From positions 1 to 15,085 of the forward strand of contig CAJUCG010000054.1 in NCBI GenBank assembly GCA_910585065.1: a stretch of 15,085 nucleotides of DNA, in the 5' to 3' direction. Shown here piece by piece: positions 6,559-13,813 of this stretch (its first letter is position 1; the number at the start of each line of letters is the position of its first letter). Below the pieces are notes generated by a model. The model was not told where the DNA came from. It searched no databases and worked only from the letters and a program-made list of their open reading frames with translations. The DNA is from an uncultured Lachnospiraceae bacterium (lineage in GTDB: Bacteria; Bacillota; Clostridia; Lachnospirales; Lachnospiraceae). Both the position numbers and the translations under genes were made by a program.

Positions 6559-7262
6559 ATAAATTCTTCCTCCTGTTTTAACATCCGGCTGTACTGATAT
6601 ACTGTGCCAATAAGAAAAAATATTCCAGAAAAGAAACACCAGCTCAGATTGATATTTTCATAAATATAGGAATGGGACTGGCGCAGCAGACCGTTTCCTA
6701 TACTTACGCAAAAAGCAACGCAAATACACAGATAATCTGCCCCCTTGCCCCTTATTCTGCGCAGTATATTGACACCTAAAAATGTGGTCAGCAAGTATGG
6801 ACAGAGCAAAAAAGCACTAACCTGTGCCAAAGAAAACCCACTGTTTTGAAAGGCAAATGGGATAAGCAGACAACTCAATACTAAATTTTCTATCCCAAGA
6901 ACTGCAAGACGTGCAAACAGTACCATCTTCCTAGAAAAACAGGAGGATTGTTCTAATTCTGTCATTCCATACTGCCTGGAACGCCCGCTCTCCGTAATCA
7001 GCGATAAGGCTAGTATCGGCATAAATGCAGAGATATCCCAGAGAATTTCTCTCTTTAAAATGCAAGAATAGATCAGGGCAGTAAAAAATAAAAATATGGA
7101 AAATACCCAGATCCACTTTTGAATATAAGCTGCCTGTACCCACAAAAAAGTACAAAACCGCATTCGCTTAAATGGTACACAGCGAAGAAACTCTTCTTTT
7201 TTTGTAGGTGGCGGTGCTTCAAATTCCTGTTTTAATAAAGATTTTATTTTCTTATTTATCAT
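6546..7262 (-). CDS. Six-helix membrane protein, candidate anti-sigma or regulatory subunit (238 aa)
   Basis: No family is recognised with certainty. The first 48 residues are cytosolic and charged (MINKKIKSLLKQEFEAPPPTK), followed by six predicted membrane helices near 50-68, 73-90, 113-137, 144-165, 175-193 and 205-224, and a short charged tail. The start codon overlaps the sigma-factor stop in ATGA, so the two are translationally coupled, and the gene overlaps the ABC ATPase by 13 bases. A membrane protein with a cytosolic N-terminal segment directly after an ECF sigma gene is the usual setting of an anti-sigma factor, so I infer that it may hold the sigma factor at the membrane. It could equally be a second transporter subunit. 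Confidence 0.75.
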   Translation of the reverse strand: MINKKIKSLLKQEFEAPPPTKKEEFLRCVPFKRMRFCTFLWVQAAYIQKWIWVFSIFLFFTALIYSCILKREILWDISAFMPILALSLITESGRSRQYGMTELEQSSCFSRKMVLFARLAVLGIENLVLSCLLIPFAFQNSGFSLAQVSAFLLCPYLLTTFLGVNILRRIRGKGADYLCICVAFCVSIGNGLLRQSHSYIYENINLSWCFFSGIFFLIGTVYQYSRMLKQEEEFIWNL

Positions 7263-7714
7263 ATTCCCTCCTCCTCCAAATATTTTTTGAATTTTTTTGT
7301 CGCGTTTGTAATTTTTCGGTAAACACAGAATCTTGAAATCCCCTGTAATTTTCCAATCACGGAAATTGGCACTTCATTTACGTATCGAAGCAGCAGCAAT
7401 TCCCGCTCAGATGGTTCTAATTTTCCCAATGCATTTTGTACCGAAATCTGTGTCAGAACTTTCTCCGTAGAATCAAGGGATTCCATCGCATCATCAAGTG
7501 TTAGATTCTGCCGTTTTCGATACTCATCGATACATAAATTATGGGCAATTGTATATAAAAACCGCATTGCCTCCTCATTTTCCATTCTGGAATCATTTTT
7601 GAAAAATCGCAGGAAAGTTTCTTGCGTAATATCCTCCGCCCTCTCCTTGTGATGAATCTTAAAATAGCAGTAACGGTATATTTTATCATATTGTTCCTCC
7701 AAGTTTATGGACAC
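7259..7714 (-). CDS. ECF-type RNA polymerase sigma factor (151 aa)
   Basis: This is a short sigma-70 family protein with only regions 2 and 4. Region 2 spans about 9-70, with the conserved RAEDITQETFLRFF (25-38) that contacts core polymerase. Region 4 spans about 92-148, with PSERELLLLRYVNEVPISVIGK and a helix-turn-helix for the -35 element. The start is a GTG at 7714; GGAGG (7723-7727) is 8 bases upstream and no better start exists. Its stop overlaps the start of the membrane-protein gene in ATGA. It probably drives its own operon, as ECF factors usually do, with the ABC transporter as target. The triggering signal is unknown. Confidence 0.9.
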   Translation of the reverse strand: MSINLEEQYDKIYRYCYFKIHHKERAEDITQETFLRFFKNDSRMENEEAMRFLYTIAHNLCIDEYRKRQNLTLDDAMESLDSTEKVLTQISVQNALGKLEPSERELLLLRYVNEVPISVIGKLQGISRFCVYRKITNATKKFKKYLEEEGI

Positions 7715-7730
7715 ACGAAAAACCTCCTTT

Positions 7731-7770
7731 CACTATGTATAACGTCTAAGGAATGGGAAATGTGCGGTTT
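7731..7770 (-). promoter_or_regulatory. Candidate (possibly autoregulated) promoter of the sigma/ABC operon
   Basis: The minus strand upstream of the sigma gene has no good TTGACA/TATAAT pair. It does have AGACGTTATAC (7738-7748) about 10 bases before the Shine-Dalgarno, a CGTT-containing -10 like those of ECF promoters, with CGCACATTTCCC upstream at the -35 distance. A similar sequence occurs on the + strand at 12701-12717. The call is tentative. Confidence 0.3.
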
Positions 7771-7805
7771 TTTTAATTTTTTCGCTGATAATACTATTAA
7801 TAATC

Positions 7806-7846
7806 AAAAAGGAAAGCAGCCTTTCTTTTTGGCTGCTTTCCTTTTT
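7806..7846 (-). terminator. Strong Rho-independent terminator after the amidase gene
   Basis: Perfect 16-base arms (7806-7821 and 7831-7846, core GGAAAGCAGCC/GGCTGCTTTCC) flank a 9-base loop, with A-runs and T-runs at the ends, so it can work in both directions. On the minus strand it lies about 40 bases after the amidase stop and ahead of the sigma operon, isolating the two transcription units. Confidence 0.9.
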
Positions 7847-7884
7847 ATTTAAACTATCTTTGACAGCAAGATTTTGGCAAGATT

Positions 7885-9096
7885 TTATCGTACTGTCCGA
7901 ATCAAGGTTTCATAGCCCAACTGCCGAAGTTCCCTTTGCGCTTTGTGTACATCCTTTTCGCTCTCAAAATATCCGGTTACGACCGCGTAGAATTTTTTAT
8001 AAAGCTGAATCATCGCAGGGAAACCATCCCTTTCCATCCTTCGTTTCTGGCGCAATGCATTCTGATAATTGCGGTACAGACCAGTCTGAATCATGTAGCA
8101 AGGTTTGCAGTCATCCTCATCGTCATCATCCTCATCGTCATCATCAACACAGATACAACGCCCTGCAGAACGTTTTCCGATCCGTATCTCATCATCTGGC
8201 AGCATTGTATCATTCGGTGTAACCGTATTTTCCGGCACAGTCGTATTTGTTGCCATACGATCCGGCGCAATGGCATCCTGTGTACTCTCCTGTGATTGCC
8301 AGTCCTCGGACGGACTTCCCGGTGTGCTGACTTCCATGCCAGAAAGCGGAGTACTGCCCGCCATAGCCGCCGCTGCTATCGATGAGCCTAGTACGCCCCC
8401 TCCTGCCATTTTCTTTCCCGGCACCCGATCGGATACATTTCCTGTGATTTCCCGATTTATCTGCCCTGTCGCTGATTTTCCGGAAAAAGACGCTGATGCT
8501 GCTACTACCGGCTCTGTTTTGCCCGTGCCTGCTGCCGCCTGCCTTGCAGAAGTTACAAGTCCGTTATCCTCCAAAGTATTTAAAATTGCGTAAGCGATCG
8601 CCTGTGCCATATCATCAAAATTTTCATCAAAAATCGCATTGTCCGTATCACTGTCGATAAACCCTGCCTCCACCAAAAGTGCAGGCATTTTTGTGCGCCG
8701 AAGCACCGCGAGATCGCGCCGCGCTTCCGTGCCAATATTTTTAAAACCGACTTCCGCGAGTGCCTCGTTGATGGCATCCGCCATCTGTTTTTTTACCCCA
8801 CTATTATCAAAAATCAGCGTCTGCACGCCATTGTATTGATTGCGATATTCTGCTGCATTGCGGTGGAAAGAAACAAAGAGATCCGCTCCCGCTTCGTTCG
8901 CAATCTGCGCTTTGCGCAGAGGCGAATCGTAGACATCTTCCACGCGCGTGTATCCTACATCGACACCATTATTTTGTAAAATTTCCCCAACAGCAAGCGC
9001 GAGCCGCAGAGTATCATTCTTTTCCCTGCGGTTTCCGTCCGATGCGCCACTGTCATAACCGCCATGACCGGCATCCAGATATACGGTATAAGCCAT
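7885..9096 (-). CDS. N-acetylmuramoyl-L-alanine amidase (Amidase_3) with SPOR domain, CwlC-like (403 aa)
   Basis: It cleaves the amide bond between muramic acid and the stem peptide of peptidoglycan. The N-terminal Amidase_3 domain (about 1-180) has the zinc ligands His11 (DAGHGG), Glu25 and His78 (SFHRN), and the catalytic Glu143 (LVEAGFID). A low-complexity Ala/Ser/Thr/Pro linker follows, then an Asp/Glu run near 318-329 flanked by CIC and CKPC. A C-terminal SPOR domain (about 334-403, YMIQTGLYRNYQNALRQKR..) binds denuded glycan. There is no signal peptide. That combination recalls Bacillus CwlC, a mother-cell sporulation amidase, so a role in mother-cell lysis is inferred. I prefer ATG 9096 because GGGGAAG lies just before it; ATG 9108 would add MGKI but has a poor site. 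Confidence 0.88.
   Translation of the reverse strand: MAYTVYLDAGHGGYDSGASDGNRREKNDTLRLALAVGEILQNNGVDVGYTRVEDVYDSPLRKAQIANEAGADLFVSFHRNAAEYRNQYNGVQTLIFDNSGVKKQMADAINEALAEVGFKNIGTEARRDLAVLRRTKMPALLVEAGFIDSDTDNAIFDENFDDMAQAIAYAILNTLEDNGLVTSARQAAAGTGKTEPVVAASASFSGKSATGQINREITGNVSDRVPGKKMAGGGVLGSSIAAAAMAGSTPLSGMEVSTPGSPSEDWQSQESTQDAIAPDRMATNTTVPENTVTPNDTMLPDDEIRIGKRSAGRCICVDDDDEDDDDEDDCKPCYMIQTGLYRNYQNALRQKRRMERDGFPAMIQLYKKFYAVVTGYFESEKDVHKAQRELRQLGYETLIRTVR
8111..8146 (-). repeat. 15-bp tandem repeat encoding the Asp/Glu run
   Basis: On the + strand TCATCCTCATCGTCA occurs twice without change (8111-8125 and 8126-8140), followed by the partial copy TCATCA. On the coding strand it makes the Asp-rich stretch of the amidase linker. 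Because the unit is a multiple of three, slippage would change the length of the acidic run without breaking the frame. Confidence 0.8.
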
Positions 9097-9219
9097 AATC
9101 TTCCCCATTTCCGCAAAAATGCTGCGTTTGTTTTTTAAAAAACTGTTTTCTACACAACATATGCGAAATAACAGGAGATCGTGCTTGTCAGAAAAAAGAA
9201 AATTTCATCGCAAAAATGA

Positions 9220-10185
9220 TTATAAACGTTGCGGCATTTCCATTACCATAGCCATTGCCTGCTCCATAATATTTTGGAATATCTCAATAAGCACGCCTTT
9301 CTTGCTGTCATCAAGATCCATTTTCTCAATAATATCATTATAGATACCGGCAAGTCCCTCAAGCGATTCCTGAACAGTTCTCACATTTTCCCGGTTCCTT
9401 TGCACCGCCTGCCGAATAGCCTCCCGGACGGCAACAGAGCCGGAGACACTTTTCTTTACATCATCAAAATATTGTCTGGTCTGATCAATGCTATTAATAT
9501 AGCACAACATTGCCTCATCGGATGTTTGAATAAACCGATTCAGTTCCGTGCTTTGCCGTTCCACCTCGACGATACTTGAGTGAATGCTCTCCACCATACC
9601 CTGACTCATTTTGGCAAGTTTGCTGACTTCCTCTGCGACAACGGCAAAACCCCTGCCCTGCTCCCCTGCTTTTACCGCCTCAATGCTTGCGTTTAATGCC
9701 AAAAGGTTTGTCTGATCTGAAAGCACATGAATCTCCGATAAATTATTCCCGATCTTGTCCAGAGTATCCTGCAGCATATCAAATGTCTTGGACATATTCT
9801 TAAAATTTCCCTGCAAAGAATAGGAGTCCTTCTTTAACTGATCCATCTGCTGATGTGCCTGTGAAACAGATTCTTCAACCACAATCTGCACTTCGTTAAA
9901 GTGATCTGCTTCCGCTGTGATCTCCTGAAATCCATCCTCTAGCGCGCTTACTTCGCCCTGCGGTCCAATCATGCCATTTTTTAATTTCGTGAGCCGATCC
10001 GTTACATATCGCATCTTCTCCATCGTTGAAAAAACATCTTCTGCCAGATCCTTCACCACTATATATGCCTTTGTCAATGCATAATCCAAAGGATACTTGT
10101 CAAAATTTATTGTTTCTTCCACTATGGTATCGGGCACAAAATTATTCTGCTTGTCTTTTTTTCTATTCTTAAATAATTTAGGCAT
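9220..10185 (-). CDS. Cytoplasmic methyl-accepting chemotaxis protein (321 aa)
   Basis: A receptor signalling domain with the diagnostic hairpin tip at 151-191 (EIHVLSDQTNLLALNASIEA, then VKAGEQGRGFAVVAEEVSKLA). This tip binds CheA and CheW and controls the kinase. Long helices on both sides, about 80-150 and 195-310, form the antiparallel coiled coil. There is no membrane helix, signal peptide or recognisable ligand domain. The N-terminal 50 residues are basic, then unassigned. The receptor is therefore soluble and needs its input from elsewhere. It starts 11 bases after the stop of the FIST gene, with GGGGGAAAAG before the ATG, so the two are co-expressed. Input from the FIST protein is the obvious inference. 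Confidence 0.9.
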   Translation of the reverse strand: MPKLFKNRKKDKQNNFVPDTIVEETINFDKYPLDYALTKAYIVVKDLAEDVFSTMEKMRYVTDRLTKLKNGMIGPQGEVSALEDGFQEITAEADHFNEVQIVVEESVSQAHQQMDQLKKDSYSLQGNFKNMSKTFDMLQDTLDKIGNNLSEIHVLSDQTNLLALNASIEAVKAGEQGRGFAVVAEEVSKLAKMSQGMVESIHSSIVEVERQSTELNRFIQTSDEAMLCYINSIDQTRQYFDDVKKSVSGSVAVREAIRQAVQRNRENVRTVQESLEGLAGIYNDIIEKMDLDDSKKGVLIEIFQNIMEQAMAMVMEMPQRL

Positions 10186-10196
10186 ATCTTTTCCCC

Positions 10197-11270
10197 CTAC
10201 TCAAATGCCAGACAGCACATTGTCTGATTGACAAACTGCGTATTGTAATGTTCGCCGACACCAACCATACCCGCATGTGAAAAATTGCGGCACATCTCCG
10301 AAAGATAGCGATCCCAGTAATTGTCTTCGCTGAACATAATATACCGAAACAGACAGTTGACTGAGAGTACAGCCGCCCCCTTGCCAAGATCATTTCTGAT
10401 CTTTGAAATGGTATTCTGCACCACCTCGCGATAGTCCCCCATACTCAATATGGTAAGAAAATCCAGTTTATTTGCAGGGCGGAATGTAATGATACTTCCG
10501 TCCGCCTCAACCCCTTTGATGGAAATAATATATGTATCAGAACCACAAATATGTCCAAATGGATTTTTAAAAGTCTGTTTTGTAATCATATCCCTGCTGA
10601 TTCCAAGTTCGGAAGTATATATCTTTTCCGCGGAAATATTTTCCAGGGAGCGGATTCGATAATGTAGCGGATCTGCCTCCGTCACCATAAACTGCTTTTT
10701 ATCCTTCTGTGGATGCACGTAAATATTTTCCTTATACGATTTTATTTTTCCAGAGAGATTTTTAAAGATGAAAAAGGCACAAGCATCCTTATAAACCTTT
10801 CCATTGCAGGCAACCGACTCCGAATTGCTCGTACCCCCCGCAAGGTCATATCCCGATGAACAGAGGAAATTGGACAAAGTTGTGACAGCGCGGACATCCA
10901 CACCTGCGGAACAGATATCAAAGCACGCTGTTCTTCCCGGCTCACCGCCCACTTCTTTTACTGCGTTCTCAAGTCGTCTAATATATTTTATTGGCATAAC
11001 TGATGCCTGTTCAAGAACATCCGCTACCACCCGAACTGTTCCCTGCATTGCGATAATGGTAATACCCGCATCAAAAAATTGCCTGTCTATATAGGCTTGT
11101 CCAACTCCCCCAATCGACGCAATACCCGGAAATTTCTTCTCGATCTCGCTTGCCACATGCCCAAGCATCTCCTCACTCGCAACAGAAAAGAACAGTGCTA
11201 CAGGCTGTTTAATATCCTTTAATGCCTCTGCCACATCCCCTTTCTTACTGCTGCCATATTCAAATCTCAT
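10197..11270 (-). CDS. FIST-domain sensory protein (357 aa)
   Basis: It matches the FIST family, an N-terminal FIST_N domain (about 25-200, with SIGGVGQAYI and a C-rich SAGVDVRAV..DLAGGTSN stretch) followed by FIST_C (about 215-345), ending in the family-like GVGEHYNTQFVNQTMCCLAFE. FIST domains are proposed to bind small ligands, possibly amino acids, in signalling proteins; here the domain stands alone without a fused output. There is no signal peptide, so it is cytosolic. The start at 11270 has GGAGG 8 bases upstream. It is the first gene of an operon with the soluble chemoreceptor, which suggests that it acts as that receptor's sensory partner. Confidence 0.87.
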   Translation of the reverse strand: MRFEYGSSKKGDVAEALKDIKQPVALFFSVASEEMLGHVASEIEKKFPGIASIGGVGQAYIDRQFFDAGITIIAMQGTVRVVADVLEQASVMPIKYIRRLENAVKEVGGEPGRTACFDICSAGVDVRAVTTLSNFLCSSGYDLAGGTSNSESVACNGKVYKDACAFFIFKNLSGKIKSYKENIYVHPQKDKKQFMVTEADPLHYRIRSLENISAEKIYTSELGISRDMITKQTFKNPFGHICGSDTYIISIKGVEADGSIITFRPANKLDFLTILSMGDYREVVQNTISKIRNDLGKGAAVLSVNCLFRYIMFSEDNYWDRYLSEMCRNFSHAGMVGVGEHYNTQFVNQTMCCLAFE

Positions 11271-11309
11271 ATGCCTTTCCTCCGCTTTCCTTTTATGATC
11301 TCTGTGAAA

Positions 11310-11315
11310 ATTATA
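11310..11315 (-). promoter_or_regulatory. Extended -10 promoter of the FIST-chemoreceptor operon
   Basis: On the minus strand TGATATAAT is a perfect -10 with an extended TGn motif, about 40 bases before the FIST ATG. The -35 region is poor (TAGGAA at 17 bases), which extended -10 promoters tolerate. No sigma-D type motility promoter was seen. Confidence 0.6.
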
Positions 11316-11397
11316 TCATATAAAAATCCTTTTTCCTAGTATTTTATTTTGAACTATTCTATTTTTTTATTTGCATCTTTTTATTCTAAAATCAAAA

Positions 11398-11432
11398 TGT
11401 CCTAACCGGGCTAAATCAGCCCCGTTAGGACA
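11398..11432 (-). terminator. Rho-independent terminator of ilvA
   Basis: Fifteen-base arms (TGTCCTAAC.GGGCT and its complement, with one C-C mismatch) enclose a 5-base loop. On the minus strand TTTTGATTTTAG follows. It lies 33 bases after the ilvA stop and separates ilvA from the FIST operon. Confidence 0.85.
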
Positions 11433-11465
11433 GAGATATTTGGTATCAATTGCAAAATCCATCTT

Positions 11466-12686
11466 CTATAGATGGGTATTTTTTGCTGCGGCTAATTTGG
11501 GCTGATACCCCTTTTCCTTCAGAGCTTTCACAATGCGCTCCTTATGTTCATGCCCAAAGGCTTCCATGGTAATTACTAACTCCACCGCCGTGTTGCGGTT
11601 GATGCTGACAAACTGGTTATGCTCCAGCTTGATAATATTGCCCTGCTCCGCCGCAATTAAAGTTGAAACATTGGCAAGTTCGCCCGGTTTATCCGGCAGA
11701 AGAACGGAGACTGTAAAAATTCGTCCGCGCGCGATCAGACCATGCTGTACAATAGAGGACATGGTAATTACATCCATATTGCCGCCACTTAAAATGGATA
11801 CGACTTTCTTGCCCTTACAGTCAAGCTGCTTTAGTGCTGCCACGGTTAAAAGCCCGGAATTCTCTACGATCATCTTGTGATTTTCCACCATATCAAGAAA
11901 ACTAACAATCAACTCCTGATCCTCAACGGCAATGATCTCATCCACATTCTTTTGAATATACGGAAAGATATGTTCACCGGGAGTCTTTACCGCTGTGCCA
12001 TCCGCGATCGTATCAACGTCCTGCAGAGTCACAATATGCCCCGCCCTTAAAGATTCCTGCATACAGTTCGCCCCCGCAGGCTCCACGCCGATCACCCTGA
12101 TATTTGGATTTAAAAGTTTTGCCAGAGTTGATACACCCGCGAGAAGACCGCCCCCGCCTACCGGAGCTAAGATAATATCAACCGTTGGCAGTTCCTTGAT
12201 AATCTCCATCGCAATGCTGCCCTGTCCGGTCGCAACCGTTTCATCATCAAACGGATGAATAAAAGTATAGCCGTTTTCTTCCGCCAATTTTTGCGCGTGC
12301 GCACATGCCTCATCATAGACATTGCCGTAGAGTACCACTTGCGCGCCATAGCTTTTTGTGCGGTTCACTTTGATCAGCGGGGTGGTGGTCGGCATTACAA
12401 TCACCGCCTTTGCCCCGTAGATTTTGGCGGCGTAAGCCACACCCTGCGCATGATTGCCTGCGGAGGCGGTAATCAGTCCGCGCCCCCTCTCCTCCTCACT
12501 TAATGTGCTGATCTTGTAATATGCACCGCGCACTTTGTACGCGCCGGTAAACTGCATATTCTCCGGTTTTAAATAGACTTTTCCCCCCGTCATATCGGAG
12601 AAATAATCACTGTAAACAAGTTTTGTACGGTTGGTCACTTTAATTACCGCCTCGCTTGCCTCCTCAAATTTATCAAGTGTCATCAT
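11466..12686 (-). CDS. ilvA: Threonine ammonia-lyase (threonine deaminase)
   Basis: A PLP enzyme that converts L-threonine to 2-oxobutanoate and ammonia, feeding isoleucine synthesis or threonine breakdown. Visible features are the PLP lysine Lys51 in QFTGAYKVRGA, SAGNHAQGVA (75-84), the phosphate-binding glycine run GGGG (177-180) and SGGN (300-303). A single C-terminal ACT-like domain spans about 324-400. At 406 residues it is the single-ACT short form, not the long E. coli biosynthetic type, so the biosynthetic and catabolic roles cannot be told apart from sequence alone. The start is ATG 12686 or ATG 12683; the AGGAAGGG upstream is rather distant. It follows ftsY by 55 bases with no clear terminator between them, so it may be read from the ftsY promoter. 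Confidence 0.93.
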   Translation of the reverse strand: MMTLDKFEEASEAVIKVTNRTKLVYSDYFSDMTGGKVYLKPENMQFTGAYKVRGAYYKISTLSEEERGRGLITASAGNHAQGVAYAAKIYGAKAVIVMPTTTPLIKVNRTKSYGAQVVLYGNVYDEACAHAQKLAEENGYTFIHPFDDETVATGQGSIAMEIIKELPTVDIILAPVGGGGLLAGVSTLAKLLNPNIRVIGVEPAGANCMQESLRAGHIVTLQDVDTIADGTAVKTPGEHIFPYIQKNVDEIIAVEDQELIVSFLDMVENHKMIVENSGLLTVAALKQLDCKGKKVVSILSGGNMDVITMSSIVQHGLIARGRIFTVSVLLPDKPGELANVSTLIAAEQGNIIKLEHNQFVSINRNTAVELVITMEAFGHEHKERIVKALKEKGYQPKLAAAKNTHL

Positions 12687-12741
12687 AGTAAAATCACTTA
12701 CCCTTCCTAGACGTTATTTTTCTATGGCAATGTGCCATTTA

Positions 12742-13680
12742 TCACTCATCTTCTTTGCCATTATCAAACAGCGCGTCCACAAATGCCCCAGGATCAAAAC
12801 GCTGCATATCTTCTAATTTCTCACCGACACAGATATATTTTACCGGAATATTAAGTTCCGATTGAATGGCGATAGCAATTCCCCCCTTGGCGGTACCGTC
12901 AAGTTTTGTCAGGACAATGCCCGAAATCTCTGCTACCTCGTTGAACTGTTTCGCCTGCTCAAGCGCATTCTGTCCGGTGGTGCCGTCAAGCACAACTAAG
13001 GTTTCGCGGAACGCATCCGGATATTCCCTTGTAATCACACGGTCAATTTTCCGCAGTTCCTCCATCAGATTTTTTTTGTTGTGCAATCGTCCCGCCGTGT
13101 CACAGATCAAGAGATCGGCATTTTTTGACTTTGCTGATGCGATGGCATCAAAAATCACTGCCGCCGGGTCAGAACCCTCCCTTTGCGCAATAATATCCAC
13201 ACCCGCGCGGTTTGCCCACTCGGTTAGCTGTTCAATGGCCGCCGCGCGAAAAGTATCCGCCGCTGCCACAATCACTTTCTTTCCTCTATCCTTTAATTTT
13301 CCCGCCAATTTGCCGACGGAGGTAGTCTTTCCCACACCATTTACCCCAATCATCAAGACAACCGTCTTTTTCTCCTCGAAATCGTAAGCGTCCTGCGGCA
13401 GACTCATCTGCTCTTTCATGCTGGCGCGCAGAAGTTCTCTGCATTGCGCAGGATCTTTAATTTTATTTTCTTTTACCTTCTGTTTCAGATTTTCCACAAT
13501 GGAACTTGTCGCATTGATCCCGATATCCGCCATAATCAGAATTTCTTCCAGATCTTCATAGAACTCATCGTCAATGCTTCCGCCGCCGGAAAAAATTGAT
13601 TCAATCCCGGAGACAATACTATTTCTTGTTTTTGCCAGCCCCTCTGCCAATCGACTAAAAAATCCCTTTTTCTCGCCCAT
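12742..13680 (-). CDS. ftsY: Signal recognition particle receptor FtsY (312 aa)
   Basis: The bacterial SRP receptor, a GTPase that docks SRP-ribosome complexes at the membrane. The N domain (about 1-100) starts with a short amphipathic helix, GFFSRLAEGLAKTR, that can attach to lipid; the long acidic A domain of E. coli is absent, as is usual in Firmicutes. The G domain has GVNGVGKTT (112-120), DTFRAAA (142-148), DTAGR (194-198), TKLDGTAKGG (258-267) and GVGEKLEDM near the end. The length is typical. GGAG precedes the ATG. It lies after smc in the widespread smc-ftsY order, with its own promoter in the 133-base gap. Confidence 0.97.
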   Translation of the reverse strand: MGEKKGFFSRLAEGLAKTRNSIVSGIESIFSGGGSIDDEFYEDLEEILIMADIGINATSSIVENLKQKVKENKIKDPAQCRELLRASMKEQMSLPQDAYDFEEKKTVVLMIGVNGVGKTTSVGKLAGKLKDRGKKVIVAAADTFRAAAIEQLTEWANRAGVDIIAQREGSDPAAVIFDAIASAKSKNADLLICDTAGRLHNKKNLMEELRKIDRVITREYPDAFRETLVVLDGTTGQNALEQAKQFNEVAEISGIVLTKLDGTAKGGIAIAIQSELNIPVKYICVGEKLEDMQRFDPGAFVDALFDNGKEDE

Positions 13681-13744
13681 AATCCACTCCGTCTTCGCGC
13701 TTTTTTTATCTCTGCCAAAGATTTGCTTCTCCTTGCCTTTCTAC

Positions 13745-13773
13745 ACTATAGTGCAAGAGAAACTGCTTGTCAA
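13745..13773 (-). promoter_or_regulatory. Sigma-A promoter of ftsY
   Basis: On the minus strand TTGACA (13768-13773), an exact 17-base spacer and TATAGT (13745-13750). Transcription should start near 13738, about 57 bases before the ftsY ATG. It lets ftsY, and perhaps ilvA, be expressed independently of the upstream smc transcript. Confidence 0.8.
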
Positions 13774-13813
13774 GCTTATTTGAAACTTTCCGAAAATTCT
13801 CGTTTTTCCTTCC

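Noticed and set aside
8105..8593. Long + strand open frame opposite the amidase gene, with a serine run
   Set aside because: It is the complement of the Asp-rich repeat and linker of the amidase; no ribosome binding site or recognisable protein family.
9130..9143. Palindrome GTTTTTTAAAAAAC downstream of the chemoreceptor gene
   Set aside because: Only A and T runs with a G/C pair; no stable stem for a terminator and no sign of an operator.
12722..12740. Small hairpin ATGGCA-CAT-TGCCAT between ftsY and ilvA
   Set aside because: Short stem with no U-tract on either strand, so not called a terminator.
12866..13387. 173-codon + strand open frame opposite ftsY
   Set aside because: It lies fully inside the well-supported ftsY gene on the other strand and has no family features.
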